The notes under the pieces: generated by a model | Database searches by the model: none | Told to the model about the DNA's origin: nothing | Seen by the model: only the letters and a program-made list of their open reading frames with translations | Made by a program: the position numbers and the translations under genes | Shown: positions 21,880-33,655 of the stretch, piece after piece | Layout of the letters: every line of letters begins with the position of its first letter | How positions within the stretch are numbered: position 1 is the stretch's first letter | Origin: Plotosus lineatus | Lineage: Eukaryota > Chordata > Actinopteri > Siluriformes > Plotosidae | Length of the DNA: 64,000 nt | Reading direction: 5' to 3' | Assembly (NCBI GenBank): GCA_024760905.1 | Contig: CM045733.1 | Location: forward strand, 29,982,501-30,046,500

Positions 21880-22070
21880 ACTCAGAGGCTGACAAAGGCA
21901 CAAATAATCGTCCACGCACATTCACAGCAAGGGTCAATTAAGAGTATCCAGTTGACCTAGTGTGCATGTATTTGGACTGTGGAAGAAACAGGATTATCTC
22001 ATGAAACATGCTGTAAATGTGGAGAAAACACACAAAATAAACACACAAAGGTCTCAATCATCACTGATGG
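21880..22070 (-). mobile_element. SINE body fragment
   Basis: GTCAATTAAGAGTATCCAGT, TGCATGTATTTGGACTGTGG and the following GGAGAAAACACA match the decayed minus-strand SINE body seen at 46750-46870. Confidence 0.5.
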
Positions 22071-22960
22071 TTAAATTTGTACAGCATTTATTTCCAGGTT
22101 TCTTGTCAATGCTGCACTATGTGTACGTGTACTTGTGTATGTGCTGTATAAGCCACTGGATGCTCATAATTCCTCAGGATCAGCCAATCAATTGCTCTAT
22201 ATATCAGTATCTGTTTGAGAGTGTAAACAGGCAAAAGTGAGAAATAAAGGATTCAAAATTGAAGAGGTGATGGTATTTTTCTTCAAAAAAAATTATTGGT
22301 CTTTTTTAATTTACTGAGAAACTACATGAAGTCTGTACTCTAACTTAGTTGAGAATTTGTTGACAAAGTGAATTCAGAAATAGACAGTAGTAATTATCAG
22401 GAGGCACTGATGAAGTGCTCTTATTTTATATATTATATTATTAAATATATTATTATCTTACTAATTAAGTGTATTAGTATCCTTTATACTTATTTACATC
22501 AGGTTGGAATGCTTGACAATGAAATGTTGGACCTGAACAGAAAAAGATAAATAAACAGAAATGGAAGGATGATGTCATTTTATTTAAACTGTACATTCGC
22601 TATTTCAGCAGCCTTCACTTCATAAAGAATTGGCCCAGTGTATGACAGAATTCATTGCAATATGCTGAAATTTATTTTGATTTCATTGTTATTTGTTTAA
22701 TAAGTTCCTATATGACGTTGTTTGTGTCATTCGTTGGACATTTTTGTGCATGCATGCGACTTATTCCTGCGAACACCTGTGTGGCAATAAGAAAGCTCGG
22801 TATGTGCTATGGGAACATCCTGTTTGTCAGATGTCAGATTGCAGCGAGTTATCAATATCGACTCATTTGTCCCTCCCAAGTGAAGTAATTTCAGTAGACT
22901 TCTTGTTCATCATCCACACTGTTAAGTTTGAATTTTTTGTTCATGGCCCTGGGCTCCTTG
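22071..22960. other. No gene recognised
   Basis: Overlapping plus-strand frames at 22655-22888 and 22693-22983 compete with each other, share no recognisable domain, and lack a clear promoter. I leave them uncalled. Confidence 0.35.
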
Positions 22961-22973
22961 GGCTTCCCTGCTG

Positions 22974-23096
22974 GTTATGGTGAGGGTGTGGAGGCAGTTG
23001 AGACACTGAATGGATCAGGAGAGGGGTTTCTGTGAAAAGTTGGGAATGGGATATCTGGATTTTGAGACTTCTTGGGCTGCAGCTGTTTTTTCATGG
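22974..23096 (-). other. Possible terminal coding exon or coding relic (unidentified)
   Basis: On the minus strand a CAG acceptor-like site precedes CTGCAGCCCAAGAAG, and the frame continues for 37 codons with a Pro/Ser-rich low-complexity composition (QNPDIPFPTFHRNPSPDPF) before a TAA. Base composition is more GC-rich than the surroundings. The pyrimidine tract before the CAG is weak and I recognise no family, so it may be chance or a dead exon. Confidence 0.25.
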
Positions 23097-23734
23097 AAAG
23101 GTATAAGCAGTGGAGATGGAGCCTTGCATATTTTCCTGAATAGCTGCTCCTTCCTGAACTTTTGAGGCATCTTCAAAACTTAGGATAGAGCTTATCCTAC
23201 TCTGTGATATTATAATCAAAGCCATTTCAGCAATGCATGGGGAATGCAGTTCAATAAATATGACAAGCAGTTCCAATTTATATGAGCAATAATTTTATTC
23301 TATCCACATAGACTTCATGTAATACCAGGTAACTGTAGCTCACAAATAGTTGAACCATTTCTCAAACTGAATTCTACCACATAGTTTCTCATTATTACCG
23401 AGCGTGTTTGGGACACGGAGTTGAATTGGATCAGAATAATGTGTAATGGAGAGACTACAGTACCACTCATATTGCAACATGTTCCTGCTTAAGAAGGGAG
23501 TGTGCTAAATTCCAAAGTCTTACACTGTGTCGTTTTAAAAACTATTTTTTCATTGCACATTCATTACACAAACCATTACACTGTGAGACATTTTACTTTT
23601 TGCCTCACAGTAGACACATCATCCGAGGGTAAAATTAGGCTTTTTCTTAGTCAACACCTCCAAAGAGAATTTGACTGGGTCCGTACTGTTTACATGTTAT
23701 ATATAACGTATTCCAATAGATATGTTTCTTTGAG

Positions 23735-24085
23735 CAGCAATGCTGTGTAGTGCTTAGCATGTCCACGACACAGGATGAATGTCCTGGGTTCCGATACTGA
23801 GCTCAGGAAGGGTGTTTTACTGTGGAATTTGCATATTCTACCCATACTTACATAAGTTTTCTCTGGGTACCCTAGTGCCTCATACAATTCAAATATATGC
23901 ACATTCAGCTAATTAACTGTTCCAAATTGCCCCTAAGTATGAGTGCACATGGTTGTGTGTGTTGGCCTGATAAGCTATTTGGGGTGTTTCTTGCCTTCAG
24001 ACAGATTTGGCTGAGAGAGGCTTCAACCGCACTGAGACGCTTAAATGGGTTTGGAAAATTGAATGAATGAATGCCTGTTTTTAAA
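23735..24085 (+). mobile_element. tRNA-derived SINE, old copy
   Basis: A head-like GCTGTGTAGTGCTTAGCATG, a B-box-like GGGTTCCGATACTG, body GTGGAATTTGCATATTCTAC and tail AATTGAATGAATGAATG are all visible but diverged. Confidence 0.65.
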
Positions 24086-25100
24086 GACTATATGATCAGA
24101 TTTGTCCATTGGTGTGGCCCAAAGTCAGCTCCGATTGGCTCCAGCTTCCCCAGTAACACTGATGGATAATGGATCAATGGACTATGCAGCCAAAAATATG
24201 TTAATCCAATACCACCTAACACTGAAATATGTATTTTGGAAATTTCGTATCTGTATTTCCCCTGGGAGAAAGACTTTCCAATAGATTTTTTGGCATGGTC
24301 TTTGATATCTATGTTAATAGACCTATGGGATCATTCGTGAGGTCAGGCACTAATTTTGGGTGAGGGGTTCTGGGGTCATTCTTCTAGTTCATCCCAAATA
24401 TATTCAGTTGATCTCAGGTCAGGGATCTCTCTGTGCATGTGATTCAAGTTCATCCATTCAACACGTGACACCCCATGTGTTTATGGACCTCATTTTGTGT
24501 AAAAGGTCTTTGCTATGTTGGGTCAAGTTTGGATTCAACCCTTGGTTCCTGTGAAGGAAAACTGTAATGGCACAGTGTAAAACTGTGTTTATTTTTTACT
24601 TTGTTGTACCAACTGTTTGGTGAAGGAACAGATATTGGTCTGAAAGTCATATTTTTGGTCCTACAGTGAACATATTACTCATGTTTTTATGTAATTACAG
24701 CATAAATTTAGATAGAAGTGTTGTACCACATTCTTTTAGTACAGACCAAGTCAAAACCCAGATGCAACAAGAGCATCTCCTTTATCTCTTTCATACCATT
24801 AGCAAACTAGCTAAATCAAATTGGCTAATACTTAAAAAGATACCATATCAACCTTTGGCCCAGCAGTCCATCTCTTGTAGTTATACACTGTACATGAATA
24901 ATTAAAACACTGCTGGTCATCACCTACCACTTCTTGTTCTAATATTAATTATCCAGGACCTGAATAATTATTAATAACACTGTCTATTAAACTTTAGAGA
25001 TAACCTTCAAGACGTTCACATCCTACTTATGACTCTATTTCCATGTCAGCATTAATGTTGTTAATGTTGTCGTACAAGATATTTTTATACATTTATAAAC
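24086..25100. other. No gene recognised
   Basis: Several short open frames lack any motif. The tract is moderately AT-rich and I cannot place a repeat in it. Confidence 0.4.
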
Positions 25101-25104
25101 TATG

Positions 25105-25375
25105 AGACATTCAGATCCGAAGAAGGAAAAGGCGATGGGTTGGCCACACACTGAGGAAGGAACCTTCAAGTATCGCACGCCAAGCACTTGACTGGAACGC
25201 GCAGGGGAAAAGAAGGCGAGGATGCCCAAAACAGACCTGGCGAAGGACCGGCATTGCCGAACTGAAGACCATTGGCATGATGTTGGAGGCAGCCAAGAAA
25301 AACGCCAGAGACCGCAGGAAGTAGTGAGCTACTATGCCCTATGTTCCACTACGAGCAAAGAGGACTAAGTCAGTA
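25105..25375 (+). mobile_element. C-terminal fragment of an APE-type LINE
   Basis: The plus-strand translation from 25110 gives RRKRRWVGHTLRKEPSSIAR, then QALDWNAQGKRRRGCPKQTW, and a conserved end with DRR. This is the C-terminal region of a LINE clade different from the RTE and Rex elements here. Only about 75 residues survive. Confidence 0.7.
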
Positions 25376-25394
25376 AGTCATAAACTATGAGGCT

Positions 25395-25695
25395 GAATCA
25401 TTTATCCATTCCGCTTTATCCTTAATAAGGGTCACAGAGGCCGGCGTCCTTCCCAGCTAACTTTAGGCAAAGGTGGGGTACATCTTGAACAGCTCACTAA
25501 ATCATTACAGGACATACAGACAGAAAACCATTCACACTCACATTTACACCTCGGGGTAATCAAGAATATCCAAATGTGGAAGGAAACCAGAGCACCTGGA
25601 GCACATGCAAACTTCACAAAAAACACCCTCACCAGGAACGCAGGTCAAACCTAGTACTTTCTTGCTGTGAGGCAAATTTAGTAACCACTATTCCC
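25395..25695 (-). mobile_element. tRNA-derived SINE, old copy
   Basis: The tail CATTCCGCTTTATCCTTAAT opens the element. The body holds GGAAGGAAACCAGAGCACCT and ACATGCAAACTTCACAAAAA. The head ends GTAACCACTATTCCCTGTGC. Minus strand. Confidence 0.65.
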
Positions 25696-25878
25696 TGTGC
25701 TGCTAGAAGCTGAATCAGAATGTGCACAAATGAAGAGCATCCTAGCAGCAATAAGTGTTGAATATGTGAAATAAAATGAAATTAAATAGAAGAGAAAAAA
25801 CAGAACAAACTATTAAATAAAAGAACAATAGATACATCAGGACATCTAACAAAAGACATACAGAGGCTTGTTTTTCCA

Positions 25879-26398
25879 TTATTCCTTTATGAGCAGGACA
25901 CCTATCCACCTCAGTGGACAAATGTAGGTATAGTGGAGTTGCTGAAATTCAGGTGTCTCACGAATGTCATTCAGAAAAGCCATGTCTATTTTGGACTCTA
26001 TCAGAGCAAAGAGAAGCAGGAGAAGGAACAATAGCAAAGCAAGTATTATGAAGACCAGCCGTGCCAACTTGGCAATCACCTCCCCAGCTCGCTTTTTCTC
26101 CATTCCACCAGTTTGGGGTTTAAAATTTTCCAGGTGAGAAGCTCTTTTTCTTGGCTTATGGCTTCCACCGTGGGACAATGTATCTCCATTTAGAGGGACT
26201 GATTCTGGATCCTTCATATCTTGGTCCTGTGTGATTTTAAATTCTGGTGCAGATAACACATCACCGGAGGGCCCATAGGATCCTTCTGAAATGTGTGCTT
26301 CCCCATTTCCGTCTCGACCACTGCTGTGAGTGTTCAGTAATGAAGTGCCACTAGAGAGCATGCTCAGGTGTAGAGAGACTGTTCACAGGTAAAGAATC
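25879..26398 (-). CDS. Single-pass membrane protein, first coding exon (160-codon frame)
   Basis: On the minus strand a pyrimidine-rich tract ending in TTTTTCAG gives a splice acceptor at about 26399-26400. The exon then has a short 5' leader and an ATG at 26361. The 160-codon frame has a polar, Ser/Asp-rich N-terminus (1-75), a basic patch KPRKRASH (about 79-87), and one hydrophobic segment (about 107-131, VFIILALLLFLLLLLFALIE). A conserved-looking tail follows (FLNDIRETPEFQQLHYTYIC). No signal peptide is seen, so a type II or tail-anchored topology is likely. The tail is weakly reminiscent of the C-terminal domain of consortin, a connexin-sorting protein, but I cannot confirm this. A CTGAG/GTGGAT donor at about 25907 could splice to a further exon; otherwise the frame ends at 25879. 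Confidence 0.7.
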
Positions 26399-26400
26399 TG

Positions 26401-27125
26401 AAAAAGTAAAAAAGCAGCATATTAGATGGTTTATGCTATATTGTTTTATATTGCTTATAACAAACATCTACACTCACTGTTCACTTTAAAAAAGCGTCTG
26501 TACACCTGTTCAACCAATGGTATTAAGTCAACCAATGGTGCGGCATCAGTGCAACGATTGAAATCATGAAACCAAAGAAAATCTTGCAAGTCATGAATTA
26601 TTTTATGCACTGTATTGCTGATGTATAATTGTCTGATTGGATAATTGTAAGAATGAGCACATATACAGGTGTCCTTAATAAATTAACTCTTGAATGTATT
26701 CTACAATTATACAAAATAACAGACTGAAATTAAAGGGTGAGTAAATTCACACTTCAGTTTATTGCATAGCTACTTAAGAGTTACAGTCACATGACATTTT
26801 TGAGTGTTATAATTGATGATGCTCACTGTGCATTATAGTATTACACATACAACTCTGAAAACAACACAAAAACCGCTGAATCAGAGTTTATGATGCATGA
26901 GGCCATGCTATAGCCCCCCCTGCAGACAGCAGAGGGAGACAGCTGCACATGGTGATAGTGGCTTTGTGGTAAAATTAACTTACCATTAATTCTTTAAGCT
27001 GATTAAACTTGATTGCCAGCACGTGCTAGGAAGGATATTTAAGGGTTGGCTGTAACTATATCGACTGGTATATTATTTCAGAATTTTACCAGAGAGCAGA
27101 GGGAAAGTTTATTTATATAAATAAA
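26401..27125. other. Upstream intron or flank of the membrane protein gene
   Basis: Non-coding and AT-rich. No upstream exon of the membrane protein gene is identified on the minus strand. Confidence 0.4.
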
Positions 27126-27129
27126 TAAA

Positions 27130-27362
27130 TAGAAGAAGTGGTGTCCCAGTGGTAGGGTGCAGAATTACTCCAAGGTCCAAGGTCAAGGCTTTAAGCCCCA
27201 CTCTCACGAGGTTGTGACTGCTGCCCCCCCAGTGCGATTAACTGGGTTATCAAATGCCAGCCATGTCTCTCACTGCCTGTGCTGAAAGGTATGTAAAAAT
27301 GTATGACTTTCACAAAATAAGTGTAGGCTGCATTGCCGTCAGCATGTTTCTGCCCCCCCTCA
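27130..27362 (+). mobile_element. tRNA-type SINE, head and body
   Basis: The A-box-like stretch TGGTGTCCCAGTGGTAGGGT, the degraded B-box CAAGGCTTTAAGCCCC, CACGAGGTTGTGACTGCTGC, a C run and CCAGCCATGTCTCTCACTGC match the local SINE family. The tail is lost after a second C run at 27353. Confidence 0.7.
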
Positions 27363-27890
27363 AAAAAAGCGTACAAATAAATGCTGATGATCTCTCGGCA
27401 GGATTTTTAAATAAGATATTAAACAAAACATTGGTCAAACCTCATTTAAAAAATAAATCAATGTACAGTATTTCCTTGATCAATACTTCTTTTATACACC
27501 AGTCAAATAATAATGAAATCAATAAAAATATATACTTTTAAAGAATTATTTTTAATGACACCCGCTTTAATATAATATTAAGACATTTGGTTTTAATACT
27601 AAAATGCCATTGTTTTTAATATTATTTTATATGAAGATAATTCAAAATGTTTGCATTTTTTATTGGACATTGGCTTTTGGACGACCACTATTAAGCCTTT
27701 AAAGGGGAAATGAAACGCTGACTAAATAAGTTGGCGGTCGCTTAAGTATAGTTTATTGAAGCGATTGTGGCTTAAAATTTATATCATAAATAAACCATTG
27801 CACACACGGTGGTTTTGTATCATGTGCTTGTCGTATAAGTTACCGACCCGAAAGCCGCCATTGCTAAGTGCCCGCCTACTCAAAGTTACC
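27363..27890. other. AT-rich sequence, possible edge of an unidentified DNA transposon
   Basis: CCTTTAAAGGGGAAATGAAA at 27696 resembles the outer end of some fish DNA transposons with TTAA-type ends, but no matching inverted end was found. Confidence 0.3.
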
Positions 27891-28460
27891 GTGACGTCAC
27901 CGAGTTGATACAAAGTACCACATAAAAAAAATGTATGCATATCACCGCATATGATATAAACAACATGGACTCTCATGCCAACAACACGCACAGTTTTTCA
28001 GCAGAAGACGCTTCATCTATTACTTTCAGAAGATGAATTAAATATTATATTTCAACCAAAAACATTGTCAAATATATTTCAAACAAGTACATGTGCTAAA
28101 TACATTTACAATTTGGGCTAAAGTTATTTATCTATGACAAGGCACAAACAAATATTAATACATATTTACAGCACAAAACCATACTATTAATTTTATAAAA
28201 GTACTTGACCGTTGGGCTGCAGATACAGGCTGGATGGCTTATGATTATTTTAGCCATTCATTCTCTGTGTGTCAATGTTTGTGTTCTAACACATGTGCAG
28301 GAGCCGGAGGCGGGACAACCAAACTGTTCTTTATTCTCACACTCGCACTTTGTTTGATTGACAGTGTTCAGCCATTATTGCTTACTGATAATATTATGTT
28401 TGTTGATTGGTCAGCTTGGGCGTGCACATGCGCAGTGCCCGTTACAAGTTAACTTCCGGT
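27891..28460. promoter_or_regulatory. Cluster of promoter-type motifs (CRE, CCAAT, NRF1-like, ETS)
   Basis: A perfect CRE palindrome TGACGTCA lies at 27892-27899. At 28404-28459 there is a reverse CCAAT box (GATTGGTCAG), an NRF1-like CATGCGCAGT (28427-28436) and a consensus ETS/GABP site ACTTCCGG (28452-28459), each about 15-25 bases apart. This spacing is typical of TATA-less housekeeping promoters. No first exon is recognised on either side, so a transposon-borne origin is equally possible. Confidence 0.4.
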
Positions 28461-28912
28461 TTACTTCCTGACTGTAGTCATGCGGAACTTATCTCCGACT
28501 TTCTCATCAATAATAGTCATTAAGTTTATTTATAAGATTGTGAATACACATAATTTCTTGTCCAGCGGAACTCAACTCCTGCTGGGGGGGTGCACGTGCA
28601 CTCTGTGCACCTCCCCCCCAGCCTACTTCCCTTGATCAGCTGCCTTCTGATTTTTCAGCAGCTGATATCGGGTTGGGTTGTATTCATTGCAGACTTTGCA
28701 GATATGCAACACTGCAGGTGGTTGGCAAATTGCGCATTGAGAGTTTCAAACGTACACGCAGAAAAAAAATTCAAAATATTCATGAGCGCATGTATTATTG
28801 TTGATCGACATTTTGAAATTAAAAAGCGTACACAGACATCTTACCCCCCTCCCCCCTCGCGTACGTTTTGTACGCTTCGGAAAATGTTGAAAATATTGAA
28901 TGACCCCTAAGG
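28461..28912. other. Sequence with GC-rich patches, no gene recognised
   Basis: A short perfect palindrome (GCGTAC/GTTTT/GTACGC) occurs near 28859-28875. The open frame at 28590-28910 has no recognisable domain. Confidence 0.35.
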
Positions 28913-28925
28913 AGACGTTAACATC

Positions 28926-31900
28926 TTCTTCTTCTTTTCCTTTCGGCTTTTCCCTTCAGGGGTCGCCACAGCGAATCATCTGCCTCCATCTCACCCTATC
29001 CTTTGCATCTTCTTCACTTACACCAACGACCTTCATGTCCTCCTTCACCACATCCATGAATCATCTCTTTGGTCTTCCTCTAGGCCTTCTGCCTGATAGT
29101 TCCAGCCTCAGCATCCTATTACCAATATACTCACTAACCCTCCTCTGTACATGTCCAAACCTTCTCAATCTAGCCTCTATGACTTTGTCTCCAAAACATC
29201 TTACATGTGCTGTCCCTCTGATGTGCTCATTCCTAATCCTATCCATCCTCGTTACTCCCAAAGAGAACCTCAACATTTTCATCTCTGCTACCTCCAGCTC
29301 TGCCTCCTGTCTTTTCCCCAGGGCCACTGTTTCTAAACCATACCACATCGTTGGCCTCAACACCGTCTTACACACTTTTCCTTCCATTCTTGCCGATACC
29401 CTCCTATCACACATCACACCGGACACTTTTCTCCAACCATTCCAACCTGCCTGCATACGCTTCTTCATCTCTTTTCCACACTCTCCATTGCTCTGGATTG
29501 TTGAGCCTAAGTACCTAAAACCATCCACCTTTCTTATCTCTGCTCCCTGTAACCTCACTGTTCCTCTTGGGTCCTTGTCATTCATGCACATGTAATCTGT
29601 CTTACTGAGGCTAATCTTCATTTCCCTCCTTTCCAGGGCATACCTCCACCTCTCTAGATTTTCCTGCACTTGTTCTCTGCTCTCACTACAGATCACAATG
29701 TCATCTGCAAACATCATAGTCCATGAGGAATCTTGTCTAATCTCGTCTGTCAGCCTGTCCATCACCATAGCAAACAAGAAGGGGCTGAGAGCTGACCCTT
29801 GATGCAGTCCCACCTCCACCTTGAACTCTTCTGTCACACCGACAGCACACCTCACCACTGTCTTACATCTCTCATATATGTCCTGCACCACTATAACATA
29901 CTTCTCTGTCACTCCAGACTTCCTCATACAATACCACAGTTCTTCTCTCGGCACCCTGTCATATGCTTTCTCCAGATCCACAAAGGCACAATGCAGCTCT
30001 GTCTGACCTTCTCTGTACTTCTCCATTAACATCCTCAAGGCAAACACTGCATCTGTGGTGCTCTTTCTTGTCTTGAAACCAAACTGTTGTTCACAAATGC
30101 TGACCTCTGCCCTTCGTCTAGCTTCCACTATTCTTTCCCATAACTTAATCGTGTGGCTCAACAACTTTATCCCTCTGTAGTTGCCACAACTCTGTACGTC
30201 TCCCTTGTTCTTAAAAATGGGCACCAGCACACTTCTCCTCCATTCCTCTGGCATCCTCTCACTCTCTAAGACCTTGTTGAATGTTCTTGTCAAAAAATCG
30301 ACTGCTTCCTCTCCTAAATACTTCCATACCTCCACCGGTATGTCATCAGGATCAACTGCCTTTCCATTCTTCATCCTCTTCAATGCCCTCCTCACTTCAC
30401 CCTTACTAATCTTTGCTACTTCCTGGTCCTCAACAGTCACCTCTTCTACTCTTTTTTTCCTCTCTCATTTTCCTTATTCATCAGCTCTTCAAAGTACTCT
30501 TTCCATCTTCCCAGCACACTTCTGTCATCAGTCAATACATTTCCCTCTCTGTCCTTTATCAATCTAACTTGCTGCACATCCTTCCCATCTCTATTTCTCT
30601 TCTGTGCCAACCTGTATAAATCATTTTCTCCCTCTTTACTTTCCAACCAAGCATACAAGTCATCATATGGGCTCTGTTTGGCCTTTGACACTGCTACCTT
30701 TGCCTTACGTTGTGTCTCCCTGTACTCCTGTTTACTCTCTTCGGTTTTCTCAATGTCCCACTTCTTCTTAGCGAACCTCTTCCTTTGCACACACTCCTGC
30801 ACTTCCTCATCCCACCACCAAGTTTCCTTGTCTACTTTCCTTCCAGATGACACACCAAGTATTCTCCTACCTGTCTCCCTGATCACATTAGCTGTAGTTG
30901 TCCAGTCATCTGGAAGCACTTCCTGACCACCCAAAGCCTGTTTCAACTCATCCTTGAAGACAACCCGACACTCTTCCTTTTTCAGCTTCCACCACTTTGT
31001 CTTCTGCTCTACCTTTGCCTTCTTCACCTTCCTCACCATCAGCGTCATCCTGCACACCACCATCCTATGCTGTTTGGCAACACTCTCACCCGCTCCTACT
31101 TTGCAGTCACTGACTTCCTTTAAATTACATCACCTGCACAAGATGTAGTCTACCTGTGTGCTCCCACCTCCACTTTTATAAGTCACCCTATGCTCCTGTC
31201 TCTTCAGGAAGAAAGTATTCACCACAGCCATTTCCATCCTTTTTGCAAAATCTACCAACATCTGTCCTTCTGCGTTCCTGTCCTGGATACCAAACCTGCC
31301 CATCACTTCCTCGTCCCCTCTGTTTCCTGCACCAACATGTCCATTGAAGTCTGCCCCAATGACCACTCTTTCACCTCTGGGGGTACTCTGCATCACTTCA
31401 TCTAACTCACTCCAGAATCTCTCCTCTTCTCGCTCACATCCTGTCTGTGGGGCATAAGCGCTAACCACATTGAACATCACACCTTCAATTTCTAACTTGA
31501 GACTCATCACTCTGTCTGACACTCTTTTCACTTCTAGAACATTCCTGACAAACTCCTCCTTCAAGATGACCCCGACTCCATTTCTCTTCTCATCCACACC
31601 ATGAAAAAAACAGCTTAAACCCTGCTCCTAAGCTTCTAGCCTTGCTACCTTTCTACATGGTCTCCCGGACACACAGTATGTCCACCTTGCTCCTCTGCAT
31701 CATGTCAGCCAGCTCTCGACCTTTTCCTGCCATAGTTCCAACATTCAAAGTCCCTACTTTCAGTCATAGACTCATGTCTTTCCTCTTCTCTCTCTGGCAA
31801 CGGACACGCCTCCCGCCTCTCCTTCTTTGACCAACAGTAGTCCAATTTCCATCAGCACCCTGTTGGTTGACAGCACTGATGGCGGTCGTTGTTAACCCGG

Positions 31901-32056
31901 TCCTCGACCGATCCGGTATGTCATTCTTTCTTGTGATTTGCATATTTTATTTGGCATTTGTTTTACGCCGGATGCCCTTCCTGACGCAACCCTCTGCATT
32001 TATCTGGGCTTGGGACCGCCGTGAGGGAGAGATACTGGTTTGTGCCCCCCTCAAGC
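28926..32056 (-). mobile_element. Full-length RTE-clade LINE (copy 3), 3.13 kb, with target-site duplication
   Basis: A perfect 13-bp duplication, AGACGTTAACATC, lies at 28913-28925 and 32057-32069. The minus strand carries a 5' UTR (32056 to about 31760, with GTCAGGAAGGGCATCCGGCG), endonuclease (31597-31130, GADFNGHVG), linker (31063-30446) and RT to C-terminus (30440-29061, FVDLEKAYDRVP, FADDIVI, RWFGHV-type end degraded to RRFGHV). The 3' end is CGACCCCTGAAGGGAAAAGC plus an AAG-rich tail. Coding is broken by nonsense changes at 31130 and 29061 and a frameshift in an expanded T run near 30455, so it is inactive. Confidence 0.95.
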
Positions 32057-32074
32057 AGACGTTAACATCAACTA

Positions 32075-33655
32075 CACACCAAGGACACACCAAGTACTCT
32101 CCTTCCGGTCTCCCTGATCACTTTGGATGGAATGACTTAGATGAAGTGATGCAGAGTACCCCCAGAGGTGAAAGAGTGGTCATTGGGGCAGACAAAATGG
32201 ACCTGTTGGTGCAGGCAACAGAGGGGACGAGGAAGTGATGGGCAGGTTTGGTATCCAGGACAGGAACACAGAAGGACATATGTTGATCGATTTTGCAAAA
32301 AGGATAGAAATGGCTGTGGTGAATACTTTCTTCAAGAAGAAACGGGAGCATAGGGTGACTTATGAAAGCGGAGGTAAGAGCACACAGGTAGACTACATCT
32401 TGTGTAGGCGATGTAATTTGAAGGAAGTCAGTGACTGCAAAGTAGTACTAGGTGAGTGTTGCCAAACAGCATAGGATGGTGGTGTGCAGGATGGCGCTGA
32501 TGGTGAGGAAGGTGAAAAAGGTAAAGGCAGAGCAGAAGACAAAGTGATGGAAGCTGAAAAAGGAAGAGTGTCGTGTTGTCAACCACAGCAAATGACTGGA
32601 CAACCACAGCAAATGTGATCAGGGAGACAGGTAGGAGAGTACTTGGTGTGTTCTCTGGAAGGAAAGTAGATAAGTAGACTTGGTGGTGGAATGAGGAAGT
32701 GCAGGAGTGTGTAAAAAGGAAGAGATTAGGTGCTGGCAAGATGGAAAGAGTACTTTGAAGAGCTGATGAAGGAGGAAAATGAGAGAGAAAAAAGAGTAGA
32801 AGAGGTGACCATTGAGGAGCAGGAAGTAGCAAAGATTAGTAAGGGTGAAGTGAGGAGGGCAGTGAAGAGTATGAAGAATGGAAAAGCAGTTGGTCCTGAT
32901 GATATACTGGTGGAGGTATGGAAGTGTCTAGGAGTGGTTAGCAGTAGATTTTCTGACAAGAACATTCAACAAGGTCTTAGGGAGTGAGCAGATGCCGAAG
33001 GAATGGAGGAGAAGTGTGCTGGTGCCCATTTTTAAGAACTAGGGAGATGTGCAGAGTTCTGGCAACTACAGAGGGATAACGCTGATGAGCCATACAATTA
33101 AGTTATGGGAAAGAATAGTGGAAGCTAGACGAAGGGCAGAGGTCAGAATGGTTAGATAAAAGTGTCCAATGTGATGTGCGATAGGAGAGTATCGGCAAGA
33201 ATAAAAGGAAAAGTGTACAAGATGGTGATGAGGCCAACGATGTTGTATGGTTCAGAAACAGTGGCGCTGAGGAAAAGACAGGAGGCAGAGCTGGAGGTCA
33301 CAGAGATGAAAATGTTGAGGTTCTCTCTGGGAGTAACGAGGATGGATAGGATCAGAAATGAGTACATCAGAGGGACAGCCCATGTAAGATGTTTTGGAGA
33401 CAAAGTCAGAGAGGCTAGATTGAGATGGTTTGGACATGTACAGAGGAGGGATAGTGAGTATATTGGCAGTAGGATGCTGAGGTCGGAACTACCAGGCAGA
33501 AGGCAAAAAGAGATTTATGGATGTGGTGAAGGAAGACATGAAGGCAGTTAGAGTAAGAGAAGAAGATGCATAGGACAGAGTGACATGGAGGCAGATGATT
33601 TGCTGTGGCAACCCCTGAAGGGAACAGTCGAAAGGAAAAGAAGAAGAAGCAACAT
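32075..33655 (+). mobile_element. RTE-clade LINE (copy 4), rearranged and deleted
   Basis: The first ~45 bases (GGACACACCAAGTACTCTCC) are RTE linker sequence in inverted orientation. At about 32130 the plus-strand endonuclease begins (LDEVMQSTPRGERVVIGAD) with small deletions. Linker and early RT (GEVRRAVKSMKNGKAVGPDD) follow to 32990. A deletion then removes the catalytic RT core, and the C-terminal part (33160-33500, RLRWFGHVQRRDSEYIGSRM) leads to the AAG tail near 33650. It shares a 2-bp deletion (GGTGAGTGTTGCC, 32450) with copy 5. Confidence 0.88.

Noticed and set aside
28590..28910. 106-codon open frame
   Set aside because: No domain, overlaps low-complexity C runs and a palindrome, and no splice or promoter logic ties it to a gene.
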